Shown here: piece by piece, positions 8,700 to 16,552 of the stretch | How the letters are laid out: each line of letters starts with the position of its first letter | Numbering within the stretch: the first letter of the stretch is position 1 | Translations under genes and position numbers: made by a program | Source: Deefgea piscis | Lineage (GTDB): Bacteria; Pseudomonadota; Gammaproteobacteria; Burkholderiales; Chitinibacteraceae | Reading direction: 5' to 3' | DNA length: 64,000 nt | Assembly: GCF_013284055.1 (NCBI RefSeq) | Contig: NZ_CP054143.1 | Coordinates: 3,038,001-3,102,000 of the forward strand | The notes under the pieces: model-generated | What the model was told of the DNA's origin: nothing | Seen by the model: the letters and a program-made list of their open reading frames with translations, nothing else | Databases searched by the model: none

Positions 8700-9296
8700 T
8701 TAAGCTTGTTTAGCTTTACGACGCCGCGCCGCCATCAAACCCAACAAACCCATCCCCATCAAAGCGTAGGTTTCTGGCTCTGGGACTGGGGCGACATTGG
8801 CTTGCAATGTATTCACGGCAAATAACCAGTTATTAGAGCCGGTTGTACCATTGTTGAATTGAAGTCCAGCAATGCCAGTCGCGGCGAGCGAAAAGCTACC
8901 ACCGGCACCCACAAATCCAGTTTCAATTGCTGTGCCTAATTGATTGAATGCGGTGTAAAACGTATGGCCTCGACCTGAAGAAGACGAACCATAGTTGTCA
9001 AATTTAAACTTGACGTTATTCGCTAAGCCATCAAATTTGATATCCAAAATTGATGCCGTAGGGTATTCGCCAGAGGCGCTGTTGCTTAGACCTTTTCCTG
9101 ACCAAGATGTGCCGTTAATCACGGGAGAGCCAGCCGTTGAACCTGTACCTTGTAAGCTAAATGATACATATGGAATCTGCGTGCTAAATACAGTTCCATA
9201 AGCATAATTCGTAAAATCAATATCAACGATGGCAGCTTGTGCGCTTGATACGGCGAGTGCTGCAGTGATTGCAAGTGCTAAGTGCTTGAGTTTCAT
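8700..9296 (-). CDS. PEP-CTERM sorting domain protein
   Basis: Exported 198-residue protein. The signal peptide (about 1-21, ending SSAQAA) is followed by a Ser/Gly/Asn-rich, low-charge body likely to be beta-structured. The C-terminus carries the PEP-CTERM sorting signal: VPEPETYALMGMGLLGLMA and the basic tail ARRRKAKQA. In Gram-negative bacteria this signal directs proteins to an exosortase (EpsH/XrtA-type) that processes them during export, often with exopolysaccharide. AGGGAT lies just before the ATG, and a terminator follows. No exosortase or exopolysaccharide genes are in this window. It lies between the two halves of a local duplication. The role of the body domain is unknown. Confidence 0.88.
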   Translation of the reverse strand: MKLKHLALAITAALAVSSAQAAIVDIDFTNYAYGTVFSTQIPYVSFSLQGTGSTAGSPVINGTSWSGKGLSNSASGEYPTASILDIKFDGLANNVKFKFDNYGSSSSGRGHTFYTAFNQLGTAIETGFVGAGGSFSLAATGIAGLQFNNGTTGSNNWLFAVNTLQANVAPVPEPETYALMGMGLLGLMAARRRKAKQA

Positions 9297-9598
9297 AATT
9301 ATCCCTATGTTTTGTTTTGAATGCCTTGCGGCAAGTAAAGTCTACTCGGGAAAATGCTGCACACATACTTTAACTTATGCTTGTGTTTGTTATTTGTATT
9401 TTTAAGGAAAGTATTTGTTATTTTAATGAAAGATTGCCGGGGTTTAAATTTAATTGGATGGCATTGTTATGGACTTGGTCGCGACAAGTAATAAGGTCGA
9501 TCTCGCCGTCGAGATCTTCCCAAGCTGGGCGGCGCTCAATCAACAACTGGCCAAGCCACGGGCTGCCTAACTCAACCTTAACCAGCAGGATTCACGCA
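9297..9598. other. Intergenic region upstream of the PEP-CTERM gene
   Basis: About 300 bp, AT-rich on the left, which should contain the PEP-CTERM promoter on the minus strand. On the plus strand a 33-codon reading frame (9469-9570, MDLVATSNKVDLAVE...) is open but has no clear ribosome site or recognised family; it may be chance or a gene relic. No repeat or RNA gene was seen. Confidence 0.4.
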
Positions 9599-9926
9599 GT
9601 GCGTGAATTTTCCCTCCATTACAGCTTGCCGTTTCTAGTCGTTGGCACGCTGGATGGCGGGTTTCTTTACCTGCTGTGCAGTCATGCGCTGCATACCTAT
9701 TTGAAAGAAAATTACGGCGACGCCCTAGCGACTCGACTTGAGCTATATATGCACGATCAAGCAGCAATGGGGGCTTTATGCGGTTAGGTATACGGCCAAG
9801 CATGGCGGCTGGGAACGCATAGAGAGCAATACATGGCGAAGATTTTCATCTTTAACCATGCACTGGGTGATTTTGTGGGTTTTTGCTGCAGCGCACTGTG
9901 TGCCGCGTTTATTTTCTGGCCCACTT
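9599..9926 (+). pseudogene. Frameshifted copy of the small membrane protein gene
   Basis: Clear relative of the gene at 7942-8280. The first frame reads from a GTG at 9599 (VREFSLHYSLPFLVV, then LLCSHALHTYLKENYGDAL and RLELYMHDQAAMG) and stops at TAG within CGGTTAG near 9785. Similarity resumes in other frames: ERIESNTWRR (near 9815-9840) and NHALGDFVGFCCSALCAAF (about 9855-9912). Several small indels around 9770-9840 break the frame, and the original stop is lost. The intact gene's ATG is replaced by GTG. It lies next to the full thiD, mirroring the intact gene next to the thiD fragment. It is most likely non-functional. Confidence 0.85.
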
Positions 9927-10164
9927 CAATCGACGACTTACATCAACATTCTGGGCCTGCTTTAGGGCCATTCTTTTTCATAGCCACATCCAAACGACAT
10001 TCACCCGAGGGCTGGCCGGCGAAATCCCTGTTGACCGCAGCAGGGACTGCAGACCAACAGCGCTTTCGCAGCCAGCTGGCAGCGATCAATCAGCAGCGGT
10101 TTTAATCATGCGCCGGCGTTCAAGCTCGCATCCAAGCGAGGATGCAAAACAACGCATGCGCTTT
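9927..10164. other. Non-coding stretch between the pseudogene and thiD
   Basis: About 240 bp with no supported gene. One frame stays open from the pseudogene to 10105 but shows no recognisable domain. A 6-bp hairpin GCATCC / GGATGC at 10128-10145 lies 20 bp beyond the thiD stop but has no T-tract on either side, so it is not a convincing terminator. Confidence 0.4.
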
Positions 10165-10962
10165 TTACCACCACTGATGAAAATGATGCACCGGACCAAT
10201 GCCGTGGCCCACTTCGAGGCGTTCGGCCTCGCTAATCGCTAGCAATAACCATGCTTTAGCTTTGGCGACGGTTTCTACCCAATCAGCACATTGCGGGCGC
10301 AGCGCGGTGAGCGCCGCTGACAAGGTGCAGCCGGTGCCATGCGTATGCCGTGTGGCAATGCGCGCGGCAGGGAAGCAGACTTCATCATTAGGGGTAATCA
10401 ACCAATCAGGGCAAGATTCGCCGCCTAAATGTCCGCCCTTCATCAATACGGCTTGCGCGCCTGCGGCGATTAATTCGCGACCTTGTTGCCGCATTTGCGC
10501 TTCTGATTGCGCTTCCGCACAAGCAAGCAATGCCGCCGCTTCCGGTAAATTCGGCGTAATGATGCTGGCCATCGGCAATAATTGCTCGCGCAGCGCATTC
10601 ACCGCCGCCGGATCGAGCAGCGCATGACCGCCCTTCGCAATCATCACCGTATCGAGCACAATGATTGGCGGTTGATAATGCGCCAAACGCTCAGCCACCA
10701 CCGCAATCGTCGCCGCATTGCCAAGCATGCCCATTTTGACGGCGTCAACGCGAATATCGCTAAACACCGCATCGCATTGCGCAGCGATAAATTCCGGGGA
10801 GACCACCTGTACGCCGTGCACGCCTTGGGTGTTTTGGGCGGTGAGCGCGGTAATCACGCTCATGCCGTAAGTGCCAAGCGCTGAAAAAGTCTTTAAATCA
10901 GCCTGTATCCCTGCGCCGCCGCCAGAGTCTGAGCCAGCAATGGTTAAAGTATGAATGGTCAT
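10165..10962 (-). CDS. thiD: Hydroxymethylpyrimidine/phosphomethylpyrimidine kinase
   Basis: ThiD phosphorylates 4-amino-5-hydroxymethyl-2-methylpyrimidine and then its monophosphate, supplying the pyrimidine diphosphate for thiamine phosphate synthase. The 265-residue protein shows the ribokinase-fold start TIAGSDSGGGAGIQADLKTF, the VKMGMLGN segment, and the anion-hole motif HTHGTGCTLSAAL with its catalytic aspartate region replaced by Cys, as is typical of ThiD. It is the last gene of thiM-thiE-thiD; its ATG overlaps the thiE stop by 4 nt. Expression should follow the TPP riboswitch upstream of thiM. A truncated duplicate of its 3' end lies at 8362-8578. Confidence 0.96.
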   Translation of the reverse strand: MTIHTLTIAGSDSGGGAGIQADLKTFSALGTYGMSVITALTAQNTQGVHGVQVVSPEFIAAQCDAVFSDIRVDAVKMGMLGNAATIAVVAERLAHYQPPIIVLDTVMIAKGGHALLDPAAVNALREQLLPMASIITPNLPEAAALLACAEAQSEAQMRQQGRELIAAGAQAVLMKGGHLGGESCPDWLITPNDEVCFPAARIATRHTHGTGCTLSAALTALRPQCADWVETVAKAKAWLLLAISEAERLEVGHGIGPVHHFHQWW

Positions 10963-11630
10963 TTCGTGCCTCCCTTTGCGGCATGAATTTCAGCCAAGAG
11001 ACCTTGCGTTGCGCCAGCGATATCGGCTTGGCCGCAAATCGCTGAGACCACGGCAACCCCATCAAAGCCCTGCGCCATCAAGTGGGCCACTTTCCCTGCC
11101 TGAATGCCACCAATAACCACCGCTGGCAAGATGCGGTTTTGCAACATGGCGGCCACTTCGTCCACGGCGATCACTGGCGAAGCATCTTTTTTCGTTCCTG
11201 TAGGGTATACCGGCCCAACCCCAACATAATCGATGATGCCAGCCTGATACATCGCTTCGGCCTCATGAAATTGCGCCAAACCATTGGTTGATAAACCAAC
11301 GATTTTATTTGGCCCCAATAATCGCCGTACTTCACTAGCGGGCAGATCTTGTTGGCCAACGTGCACCCCATCGGCATCCATCGCCAGCGCAATATCGAGT
11401 TGATCGTTAATAATCAGTGGCACATGGTACGGCGCCAGCACGGTTTTTAACGCTTGCGCGGCCAGCAACCATTGGCGTTTTTTCCATTGCGGCGCGCGCA
11501 ATTGCACTACGGTGGCGCCGTTTTGCGCGGCTATTTTCGCGGTGCTGACCATTTCGTCCAGTCCACCACACAAATCCGGGTCGAGCACTAAATACAAACT
11601 TAAATCGATGGGATTCGCTGTCGTCGTCAT
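10959..11630 (-). CDS. thiE: Thiamine phosphate synthase
   Basis: ThiE couples HMP diphosphate with hydroxyethylthiazole phosphate to give thiamine monophosphate. The 223-residue TIM barrel carries VVQLRAPQWKKRQW, LIINDQLDIALAMDADGVHVGQQDLP (in pieces: the IINDQ and DGVHVGQ motifs), GLSTNGLAQ and the phosphate-binding GVGPVYPTGTKKD, followed by VVIGGI. The family usually has GxSTH; here the histidine is Asn. The gene overlaps thiM upstream and thiD downstream by 4 nt each, so translational coupling is likely. Confidence 0.95.
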   Translation of the reverse strand: MTTTANPIDLSLYLVLDPDLCGGLDEMVSTAKIAAQNGATVVQLRAPQWKKRQWLLAAQALKTVLAPYHVPLIINDQLDIALAMDADGVHVGQQDLPASEVRRLLGPNKIVGLSTNGLAQFHEAEAMYQAGIIDYVGVGPVYPTGTKKDASPVIAVDEVAAMLQNRILPAVVIGGIQAGKVAHLMAQGFDGVAVVSAICGQADIAGATQGLLAEIHAAKGGTK

Positions 11631-12463
11631 TCGCTATAGCTCCGTAATTGCACTGGATGAATCACGTGTAAAGCGTCTAAAAACGGCGCAACAAATGTGC
11701 CCGGGCCATCAGAGCACTCTACCGCCCGCTCGCCAGCAATCGCCATCACGGCGCAGGCTGCGGCCACGGCATTGAGTCGATTGGGGGCATCGGCCAAAAA
11801 GGCCGCCACCACGGCCGACAATGCACAACCCGTGCCCACCACGCGCGTCATCATTGGGTGACCCCACGGCACCGCCCATGTTTGCTCGCCATCGGTGATG
11901 TAATCGGTCGCGCCCGTCACGGCAACAATCGCGCCAGTGGCGCGCGCCAACTGCTGCGCGGCGCTCAATGCCGACATTGAGCTCATCGTACTATCAACGC
12001 CTTTACCACCCGCTATCGCCTCAGCATTCAAAGCCAAGGCAGCCGCCAAAGCCAAAATCTCTGAGCCATTGCCGCGAATTGCCGCTGGTTTTTTCGCCAA
12101 CATCGCAAGCGCTGCATCGCGGCGGTATTGCAATACGCCAACAGCCACCGGATCGAGCACCCACGGCGTTGCCGCGGCGTTAGCGGCATCAATCGCTAAG
12201 TTCATCGCTTGTAGTCGGACTGGGTAAACGGTGCCGATATTAATCAGCAGCGCATCGGCAATCGCCGCAAAATCAGCGACCTCTGCTTCGGCCACAATCA
12301 TCGCTGGCGAAGCGCCAATGGCAAGTAGGGTATTGGCAGTAAAGCATTGCACGACCTCATTGGTCAGCACATGCACTAGGGGGGTATTAGCGCGTAAGCG
12401 TTCTAGCTCATCGGCAACTAAATGAAATGGCAGTTCAGCAATTGTAAGATCAACTTGAGACAT
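11627..12463 (-). CDS. thiM: Hydroxyethylthiazole kinase
   Basis: ThiM phosphorylates the thiazole alcohol THZ, a salvage step that supplies ThiE. Motifs include PLVHVLTNEVVQCFTANTLL near the N-terminus, WVLDPVAVG, IRGNGSEILALA and the catalytic VVGTGCALSAVVAAF. The start at 12463 (MSQVDLTIAEL) is preferred over an ATG at 12511 because AAGGAA lies 7-8 nt before it, the 278-residue product is of usual length, and the longer version would run into the TPP riboswitch. It is the first gene of the thiM-thiE-thiD operon. Having ThiM points to thiazole salvage. Confidence 0.95.
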   Translation of the reverse strand: MSQVDLTIAELPFHLVADELERLRANTPLVHVLTNEVVQCFTANTLLAIGASPAMIVAEAEVADFAAIADALLINIGTVYPVRLQAMNLAIDAANAAATPWVLDPVAVGVLQYRRDAALAMLAKKPAAIRGNGSEILALAAALALNAEAIAGGKGVDSTMSSMSALSAAQQLARATGAIVAVTGATDYITDGEQTWAVPWGHPMMTRVVGTGCALSAVVAAFLADAPNRLNAVAAACAVMAIAGERAVECSDGPGTFVAPFLDALHVIHPVQLRSYSE

Positions 12464-12508
12464 CGCGATTTCCTTGTAAAGCGCAGGAAGTCGCCAAGTC
12501 GCAGCAGA

Positions 12509-12633
12509 CATCCCTACGCCAGTATGATCTGGATCAGGTACAACGGGTTTCTCTCAGCCGGCTCGACCTGTTGACGTTGGATTTCCCAGTTGGCAAACCA
12601 CACAGCAACAGACCCTCACGGCACCCCGAGTCT
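12509..12633 (-). promoter_or_regulatory. TPP riboswitch (THI element)
   Basis: On the minus strand the conserved THI-box blocks appear in order: CTCGGGGTGCC, GGCTGAGA, ACCC, ACCTGATC and CTGGCGTAGGGA. They lie directly upstream of thiM. The segment between GGGGTGCC and GGCTGAGA is about 60 nt, much longer than in the E. coli thiM element, and contains a 6-bp CTGTTG / CAACAG pairing, so it has an enlarged P3/P3a arm. Binding of thiamine pyrophosphate is expected to repress thiMED; no separate terminator hairpin is obvious, so control may be at translation initiation. Confidence 0.95.
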
Positions 12634-12758
12634 AGTGGCTATTGTACCGTCTCAGCGCAGGCGCGGTGCGGCACTAGATCAAACTTTTTGCCTAAGTTCA
12701 CCTGTAGTTGGTGGCTGCAAAGCTGAGTTCGCAATCCGCGCCAAGTCCGATTCTGCAC

Positions 12759-13916
12759 TCAAAAGTCCCGCAAAATCTGCGCTAAGCGCGCAATCCCAAT
12801 TTGAATTTGCTCGGGATTGGCATGACTAAAATTGAGTCGAATCGCCCCATCATCTTGATTTGACGCCATAAACGCCACGCCCGGCATAATCGCCAGTTTT
12901 TGCGCCAAAGCGGCGCGCATCAGCGCTAAAGTGTCATCGACTGTGTTGAGTTTGACCCAAAAAAACAAACCGCCACTCGGTAAGGACCACGTGGCATAAG
13001 GGCTTAAATGCGTTGCCAAGGCATTGGCCATTGCATCACGGCGTTGTCGATACAGCGGCAATACGGCGGCTAAATGCGGATCGAGCTGATCATTCGCCAA
13101 TATCTGCGTCACAATCAATTGACTTAAACGATTGCTATGCAAATCAGCCGCTTGCTTTAAGCGCACTAAATGCGGCATTAAATCTGGATGTGCAATCAAA
13201 TAGCCCAAGCGTAAGCCCGGCGCCAAAGTTTTGCTGAACGAGCCTTGATACACCCAAGGCGCGGATGTTAAATGACTCACCAAGGGTGCGGGTGCAGGGG
13301 TATCGTATGCTAGCTCGCGATAGGGGTCGTCCTCAAACAAACACGTACCGTGGGTATCGAGCAGCGCGGCCACTGCTTGCCGCTCTGCTTGGCTGTAGCA
13401 ATAGCCCGACGGATTTTGAAACGTCGGCGTTAAATACGCCATGGTCACTTCTGGCAAGCGCTCGGCCAACGCCTTCAAATCAACGCCATCAGCAATCGGC
13501 AACGTGCGTAAGTCCGCCCCCAATAAACGGAAGGATTGTAAAGCGGCCAAATACGCTGGTTCTTCGACCAAGACTGGGGTGCCCTCGTCGATCATTAATT
13601 TACTGACGAGATCAATACCTTGTTGCGAGCCATTTAGAATCAAGACTTGCGCGGCGCTGCAGTCCAAACCGATAGCTTGCATTCGCTGAGCGATCAATTC
13701 GCGCAACTGCGTCTCGCCCTCGCTCGGGCCATATTGCAGGGCACTTTTCACCACGTCGGCAGGCAATGCGGCTAAATCGAGCGACAACAAAGCTTCGCTA
13801 GCGGGCAAGCCACCGGCAAATGAAATCACCCCAGGCTGTTGCGCGACCGCTAAAATATCGCGAACCAATGACGAAGTTAAACGTTCAATTCTTCTAGCTA
13901 GCATAAGATACGCCAT
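12759..13916 (-). CDS. PLP-dependent aminotransferase class I/II (2-aminoadipate/MocR-type family)
   Basis: Fold-type I aminotransferase of about 385 residues, without an attached GntR domain. Visible are ISFAGGLPASEALL near the N-terminus, LQYGPSEGETQLRELIA, LTPTFQNPSGY, FEDDPYRELAYD, and the PLP-lysine motif GSFSKTLAPGLRLGYLI. These match the LysN/2-aminoadipate transaminase-type group, which acts on varied amino acids; the substrate is not determined. Start choice is uncertain: TTG at 13925, ATG at 13916 and ATG at 13904 are in frame and none has a good ribosome site. It is divergent from a MarR gene, with an inverted repeat between them, so it is the likely target of that regulator. Confidence 0.88.
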   Translation of the reverse strand: MAYLMLARRIERLTSSLVRDILAVAQQPGVISFAGGLPASEALLSLDLAALPADVVKSALQYGPSEGETQLRELIAQRMQAIGLDCSAAQVLILNGSQQGIDLVSKLMIDEGTPVLVEEPAYLAALQSFRLLGADLRTLPIADGVDLKALAERLPEVTMAYLTPTFQNPSGYCYSQAERQAVAALLDTHGTCLFEDDPYRELAYDTPAPAPLVSHLTSAPWVYQGSFSKTLAPGLRLGYLIAHPDLMPHLVRLKQAADLHSNRLSQLIVTQILANDQLDPHLAAVLPLYRQRRDAMANALATHLSPYATWSLPSGGLFFWVKLNTVDDTLALMRAALAQKLAIMPGVAFMASNQDDGAIRLNFSHANPEQIQIGIARLAQILRDF

Positions 13917-13917
13917 A

Positions 13918-13938
13918 TAGGTCAATTAAGTAGACCTA
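13918..13938. promoter_or_regulatory. Probable MarR operator between divergent genes
   Basis: Perfect 6-bp inverted repeat TAGGTC-N9-GACCTA at the 5' end of the aminotransferase gene and about 30 bp upstream of the MarR ATG. MarR-family proteins typically bind 16-20 bp palindromes placed like this in a divergent intergenic region. It could mediate autoregulation and control of the aminotransferase. Confidence 0.55.
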
Positions 13939-13969
13939 AATCATGCCCATCAAGGAAAATTAAGTCAAT

Positions 13970-14404
13970 ATGATTGACCAAAAAATTGAAGCCGATATTG
14001 AACTCTTGTTTTATGGCTACCGTGCCTTTACCGCACAAGCGGACGCTTTACTGGCCGAACGCCAATGGGGACGCGTTCATCATCGAGTGTTGTATTTTGT
14101 TGCCAGAAATCCTGGCGTTGCCATTCACCAACTATTAAGCAAACTTGGTGTAAGCAAACAGGCATTACACGGCCCACTCAAAGCTTTGCAAGCCGCGCAA
14201 TTGGTTGTCAGTCAAAGTGATGAACATGACAAACGAGTGAAAAACCTATATTTGACGCCACTTGGTCAGCAATTAGAGCATGAGCTCACCAGCCCTCAGC
14301 GCGAACTACTGCGACGCATTGAATCAGAGCTAGGCCCCGAGGTCACCACGGCATGGCGCCAGATGATGTCTACGCTAAGCCAACAAATCACATCAAAATC
14401 TTAA
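13970..14404 (+). CDS. MarR-family transcriptional regulator
   Basis: Winged-helix regulator of 144 residues. The HTH region (about 45-75: AIHQLLSKLGVSKQALHGPL) is followed by the wing with SDEHDKRVKNLYLTPLGQQL, the usual MarR D-x-R-x-K-x-L-x-L-T pattern, and helical dimerisation segments at both ends. AAGGAAAA lies upstream of the ATG at a rather long spacing of about 12 nt. It is divergently arranged with an aminotransferase gene and probably binds the inverted repeat between them. Its inducing ligand is unknown. Confidence 0.9.
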   Translation: MIDQKIEADIELLFYGYRAFTAQADALLAERQWGRVHHRVLYFVARNPGVAIHQLLSKLGVSKQALHGPLKALQAAQLVVSQSDEHDKRVKNLYLTPLGQQLEHELTSPQRELLRRIESELGPEVTTAWRQMMSTLSQQITSKS

Positions 14405-14488
14405 AACAAGCTTTTGTTGATTAGGCTCACATTCCCATTGCGTTCTAGCCGCTAAGATGAATTTAATCGTCTTTAGGGAGCCATTATC

Positions 14489-15436
14489 ATGCCCAATTTA
14501 GCTACAACATTTTTAGATCTACCTCTGAACAACCCACTGATGAATGCCTCAGGGGTTTGGTGCAGCGTGGGCTCACAACTCGAAGCACTGCAAGAATCAG
14601 AAGCGGGCGCCATGGTGACCAAAAGCTGTACTTTACAGCCGCGCGATGGCAATCCCGAGCCGCGTTACCGCGTTCTCAACGGGGATAAGCCGTGGGGCAG
14701 TATTAATTCGATGGGTCTACCCAACGAAGGCTTTGCTTATTATTTGCGCTATACCGAGCGCCATGATTATGAGAGCAAGCCTTTATTTATTTCGATTTCG
14801 GGTCTTACGCTGGATGATAATTTAGCGATGATCGACAGCCTAAAAGACGCGGTCACACCGGCGATCTTAGAAATCAATTTGTCCTGCCCGAATGTACCGG
14901 GCAAAGCGCAGCTGGGTTATGATTTTGATGCCATGGATACTTTATTGGCTGAAGTCACCTCCGGTTACGGGCAACGTGCTTTAGGCGTTAAATTACCACC
15001 GTATTTTGATATTGCACATTTTGACGAAGCCGCTGCGATTTTAAATCGCTACCCAAGTGTTGCTTTCGTAACTTGCATTAATTCAATTGGGAATGCGCTG
15101 GCGATTGATATTGACAGCGAATCGGTCATCATCAAACCGAAAGATGGCTTTGGTGGCTTAGGTGGCGACTATGTATTGCCGACTGCACTGGCCAATGTGA
15201 ATGCCTTCTATCGCCGCTGCCCAGAAAAAGCCATCATCGGCTGCGGTGGCGTGAAATCAGGCCAAGAAGCCTTTATGCACATTTTGGCGGGTGCGACTTT
15301 GGTACAAATGGGCACGGCGCTATACGAAGAAGGCCCGAGCATTTTTGGCCGAGTAAAAGCCGAACTCAGTGAAATCATGGAAAAGAAAGGCTATTCAAGC
15401 TTGTCACAATTTCATGGCAAGCTCAAAACCTTGTAA
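14489..15436 (+). CDS. pyrD: Dihydroorotate dehydrogenase, class 1A-like
   Basis: Flavoenzyme that oxidises dihydroorotate to orotate in pyrimidine synthesis. The 315-residue protein lacks the N-terminal membrane-binding extension of class 2 enzymes. It closely resembles the fumarate-dependent class 1A type of Lactococcus: MNASGVWC, MVTKSCTLQPRDGNPEPRY, SINSMGLPN, active-site Cys133 in NLSCPNVPGK, GVKLPPYFD, VIIKPKDGFGGLGG and the C-terminal FHGKLKTL. GGGAG lies just before the ATG. No pyrK, the partner of class 1B enzymes, is adjacent. It is expected to be soluble and to use fumarate, which is unusual for a betaproteobacterium. The phasin-like gene ends one base after its stop on the other strand. 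Confidence 0.93.
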   Translation: MPNLATTFLDLPLNNPLMNASGVWCSVGSQLEALQESEAGAMVTKSCTLQPRDGNPEPRYRVLNGDKPWGSINSMGLPNEGFAYYLRYTERHDYESKPLFISISGLTLDDNLAMIDSLKDAVTPAILEINLSCPNVPGKAQLGYDFDAMDTLLAEVTSGYGQRALGVKLPPYFDIAHFDEAAAILNRYPSVAFVTCINSIGNALAIDIDSESVIIKPKDGFGGLGGDYVLPTALANVNAFYRRCPEKAIIGCGGVKSGQEAFMHILAGATLVQMGTALYEEGPSIFGRVKAELSEIMEKKGYSSLSQFHGKLKTL

Positions 15437-15901
15437 TTAATCGTTCTCTTCCCGCAACCGTTCTGCATTTTCAGTGGTTCGTTTATGCACTGGATGCAGA
15501 ATGGCATGCGCCATATCGGCGCTGGCTTGTGTGAGTAGCTCAGGACTGAGCAACTGATAAGAATATTGTTGCTGTGCGGCCAATGCCTCCTGCGGTGAAG
15601 TCATACTGGCGGTCACCATAGCAATTGCCGCTTGATTTTGCTGCAAAGCTTTGGCCCACAAAGCTTGCTGCATGGCACCGATTTGCTGCAAAGCAGCGAC
15701 AGAAGATTCACCCACCGCTTCGAGTTTTTCCATCCCCATCTGCGTCATTTCAGCTTGTTCGGCCGCATTCGGATTCATCCCCGCTTGCGCGAGCATTTGC
15801 GTGCGCTGTGAAAAGACAAAGGCAGAATCGAGCCACATTTCTTGCGTTTTTTGTGCCAACTCATGCCATGTAGCAAACGGGTCTTGCGTTAATTGAGTCA
15901 T
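15437..15901 (-). CDS. Phasin-family protein
   Basis: Alpha-helical protein of about 154 residues, rich in Gln, Ala and Met with few Gly or Pro after the first 20 residues, typical of phasins that coat polyhydroxyalkanoate granules. Segments such as FATWHELAQKTQEMWLDSAF and SVAALQQIGAMQQALWAKAL look amphipathic. The ATG at 15901 is chosen over an upstream TTG at 15916. It is convergent with pyrD with no space between stops, and 24 bp downstream of the DNA glycosylase start region on the same strand. No PHA synthase is in the window, so the granule role is inferred from composition and family resemblance. Confidence 0.7.
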   Translation of the reverse strand: MTQLTQDPFATWHELAQKTQEMWLDSAFVFSQRTQMLAQAGMNPNAAEQAEMTQMGMEKLEAVGESSVAALQQIGAMQQALWAKALQQNQAAIAMVTASMTSPQEALAAQQQYSYQLLSPELLTQASADMAHAILHPVHKRTTENAERLREEND

Positions 15902-15925
15902 ATCATTTCTTATCAAAGAACAGCA

Positions 15926-16552
15926 TTAATATTCGACCGGAACTGGGTCTAAACTGCGCCACAGATACCACGTGGCCACACTACACCACGGCTGCCACGC
16001 TGCGGCAAGCTCAATCAACGCAGCACGCGGTAAACGCTCACCTGCGTGGTAATGCAGTGCAATGGCTTTGATCAAACCAATATCCGCCAGCGGCAAAACA
16101 TTGGGGCGCAATAAATAAAACAATAAAAACATCTCCGCCGACCAGCGCCCTATTCCGCGGATGGCGATCAAAGCTTGAATAATCGCCCCATCATCCCAGT
16201 CCACCCAAACGCTAGGGTCTAAGCGCCCCGCTTGATGCTGCGCGGCCAAATCGCAGAGGTATTCCACCTTTCTGGCCGACAAGCCACAGGCGCGTAGTGC
16301 CTCTGGATCTTGCTGCAACACGGCGGCGCTTGATACATCCCCCAGCGCCGCGCAGAATCTTGCCCAGACTGTATCAGCGGCTTTAACCGAGATTTGTTGC
16401 CCAACAATGGCTCTGGCCAAGGTATGAAAAACATCCCCTCGGCTTTGCAAACTCACCGCAGGATGCGCTGCAATCAGCTTGGCCATGATGGGGTCTTGCG
16501 CCGCCAAATGTCGGCAAGCTTGTTGCCAATAAGCGGGAAGCTGCGAGGTCAT
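15926..16552 (-). CDS. DNA-3-methyladenine glycosylase II (AlkA-type, HhH-GPD)
   Basis: Base-excision repair glycosylase of 208 residues that removes alkylated purines. It has the HhH-GPD fold: AIVGQQISVKAADTVWARF (about 49-67), the helix-hairpin-helix ALIAIRGIGRWSAEMFLLF (about 127-145) and catalytic Asp157 in PLADIGL. It corresponds to the compact AlkA form that lacks the N-terminal domain of the E. coli protein. Its ATG overlaps the stop of pmbA by 4 nt, so the two are cotranscribed, though no functional link is known. Confidence 0.92.
   Translation of the reverse strand: MTSQLPAYWQQACRHLAAQDPIMAKLIAAHPAVSLQSRGDVFHTLARAIVGQQISVKAADTVWARFCAALGDVSSAAVLQQDPEALRACGLSARKVEYLCDLAAQHQAGRLDPSVWVDWDDGAIIQALIAIRGIGRWSAEMFLLFYLLRPNVLPLADIGLIKAIALHYHAGERLPRAALIELAAAWQPWCSVATWYLWRSLDPVPVEY

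Noticed and set aside
9469-9570. 33-codon reading frame on the plus strand
   Set aside because: No ribosome site and no recognised family; kept only as a note for the intergenic region.
10128-10145. Hairpin as terminator of thiD
   Set aside because: The stem is only 6 bp and no T-tract follows on the minus strand.
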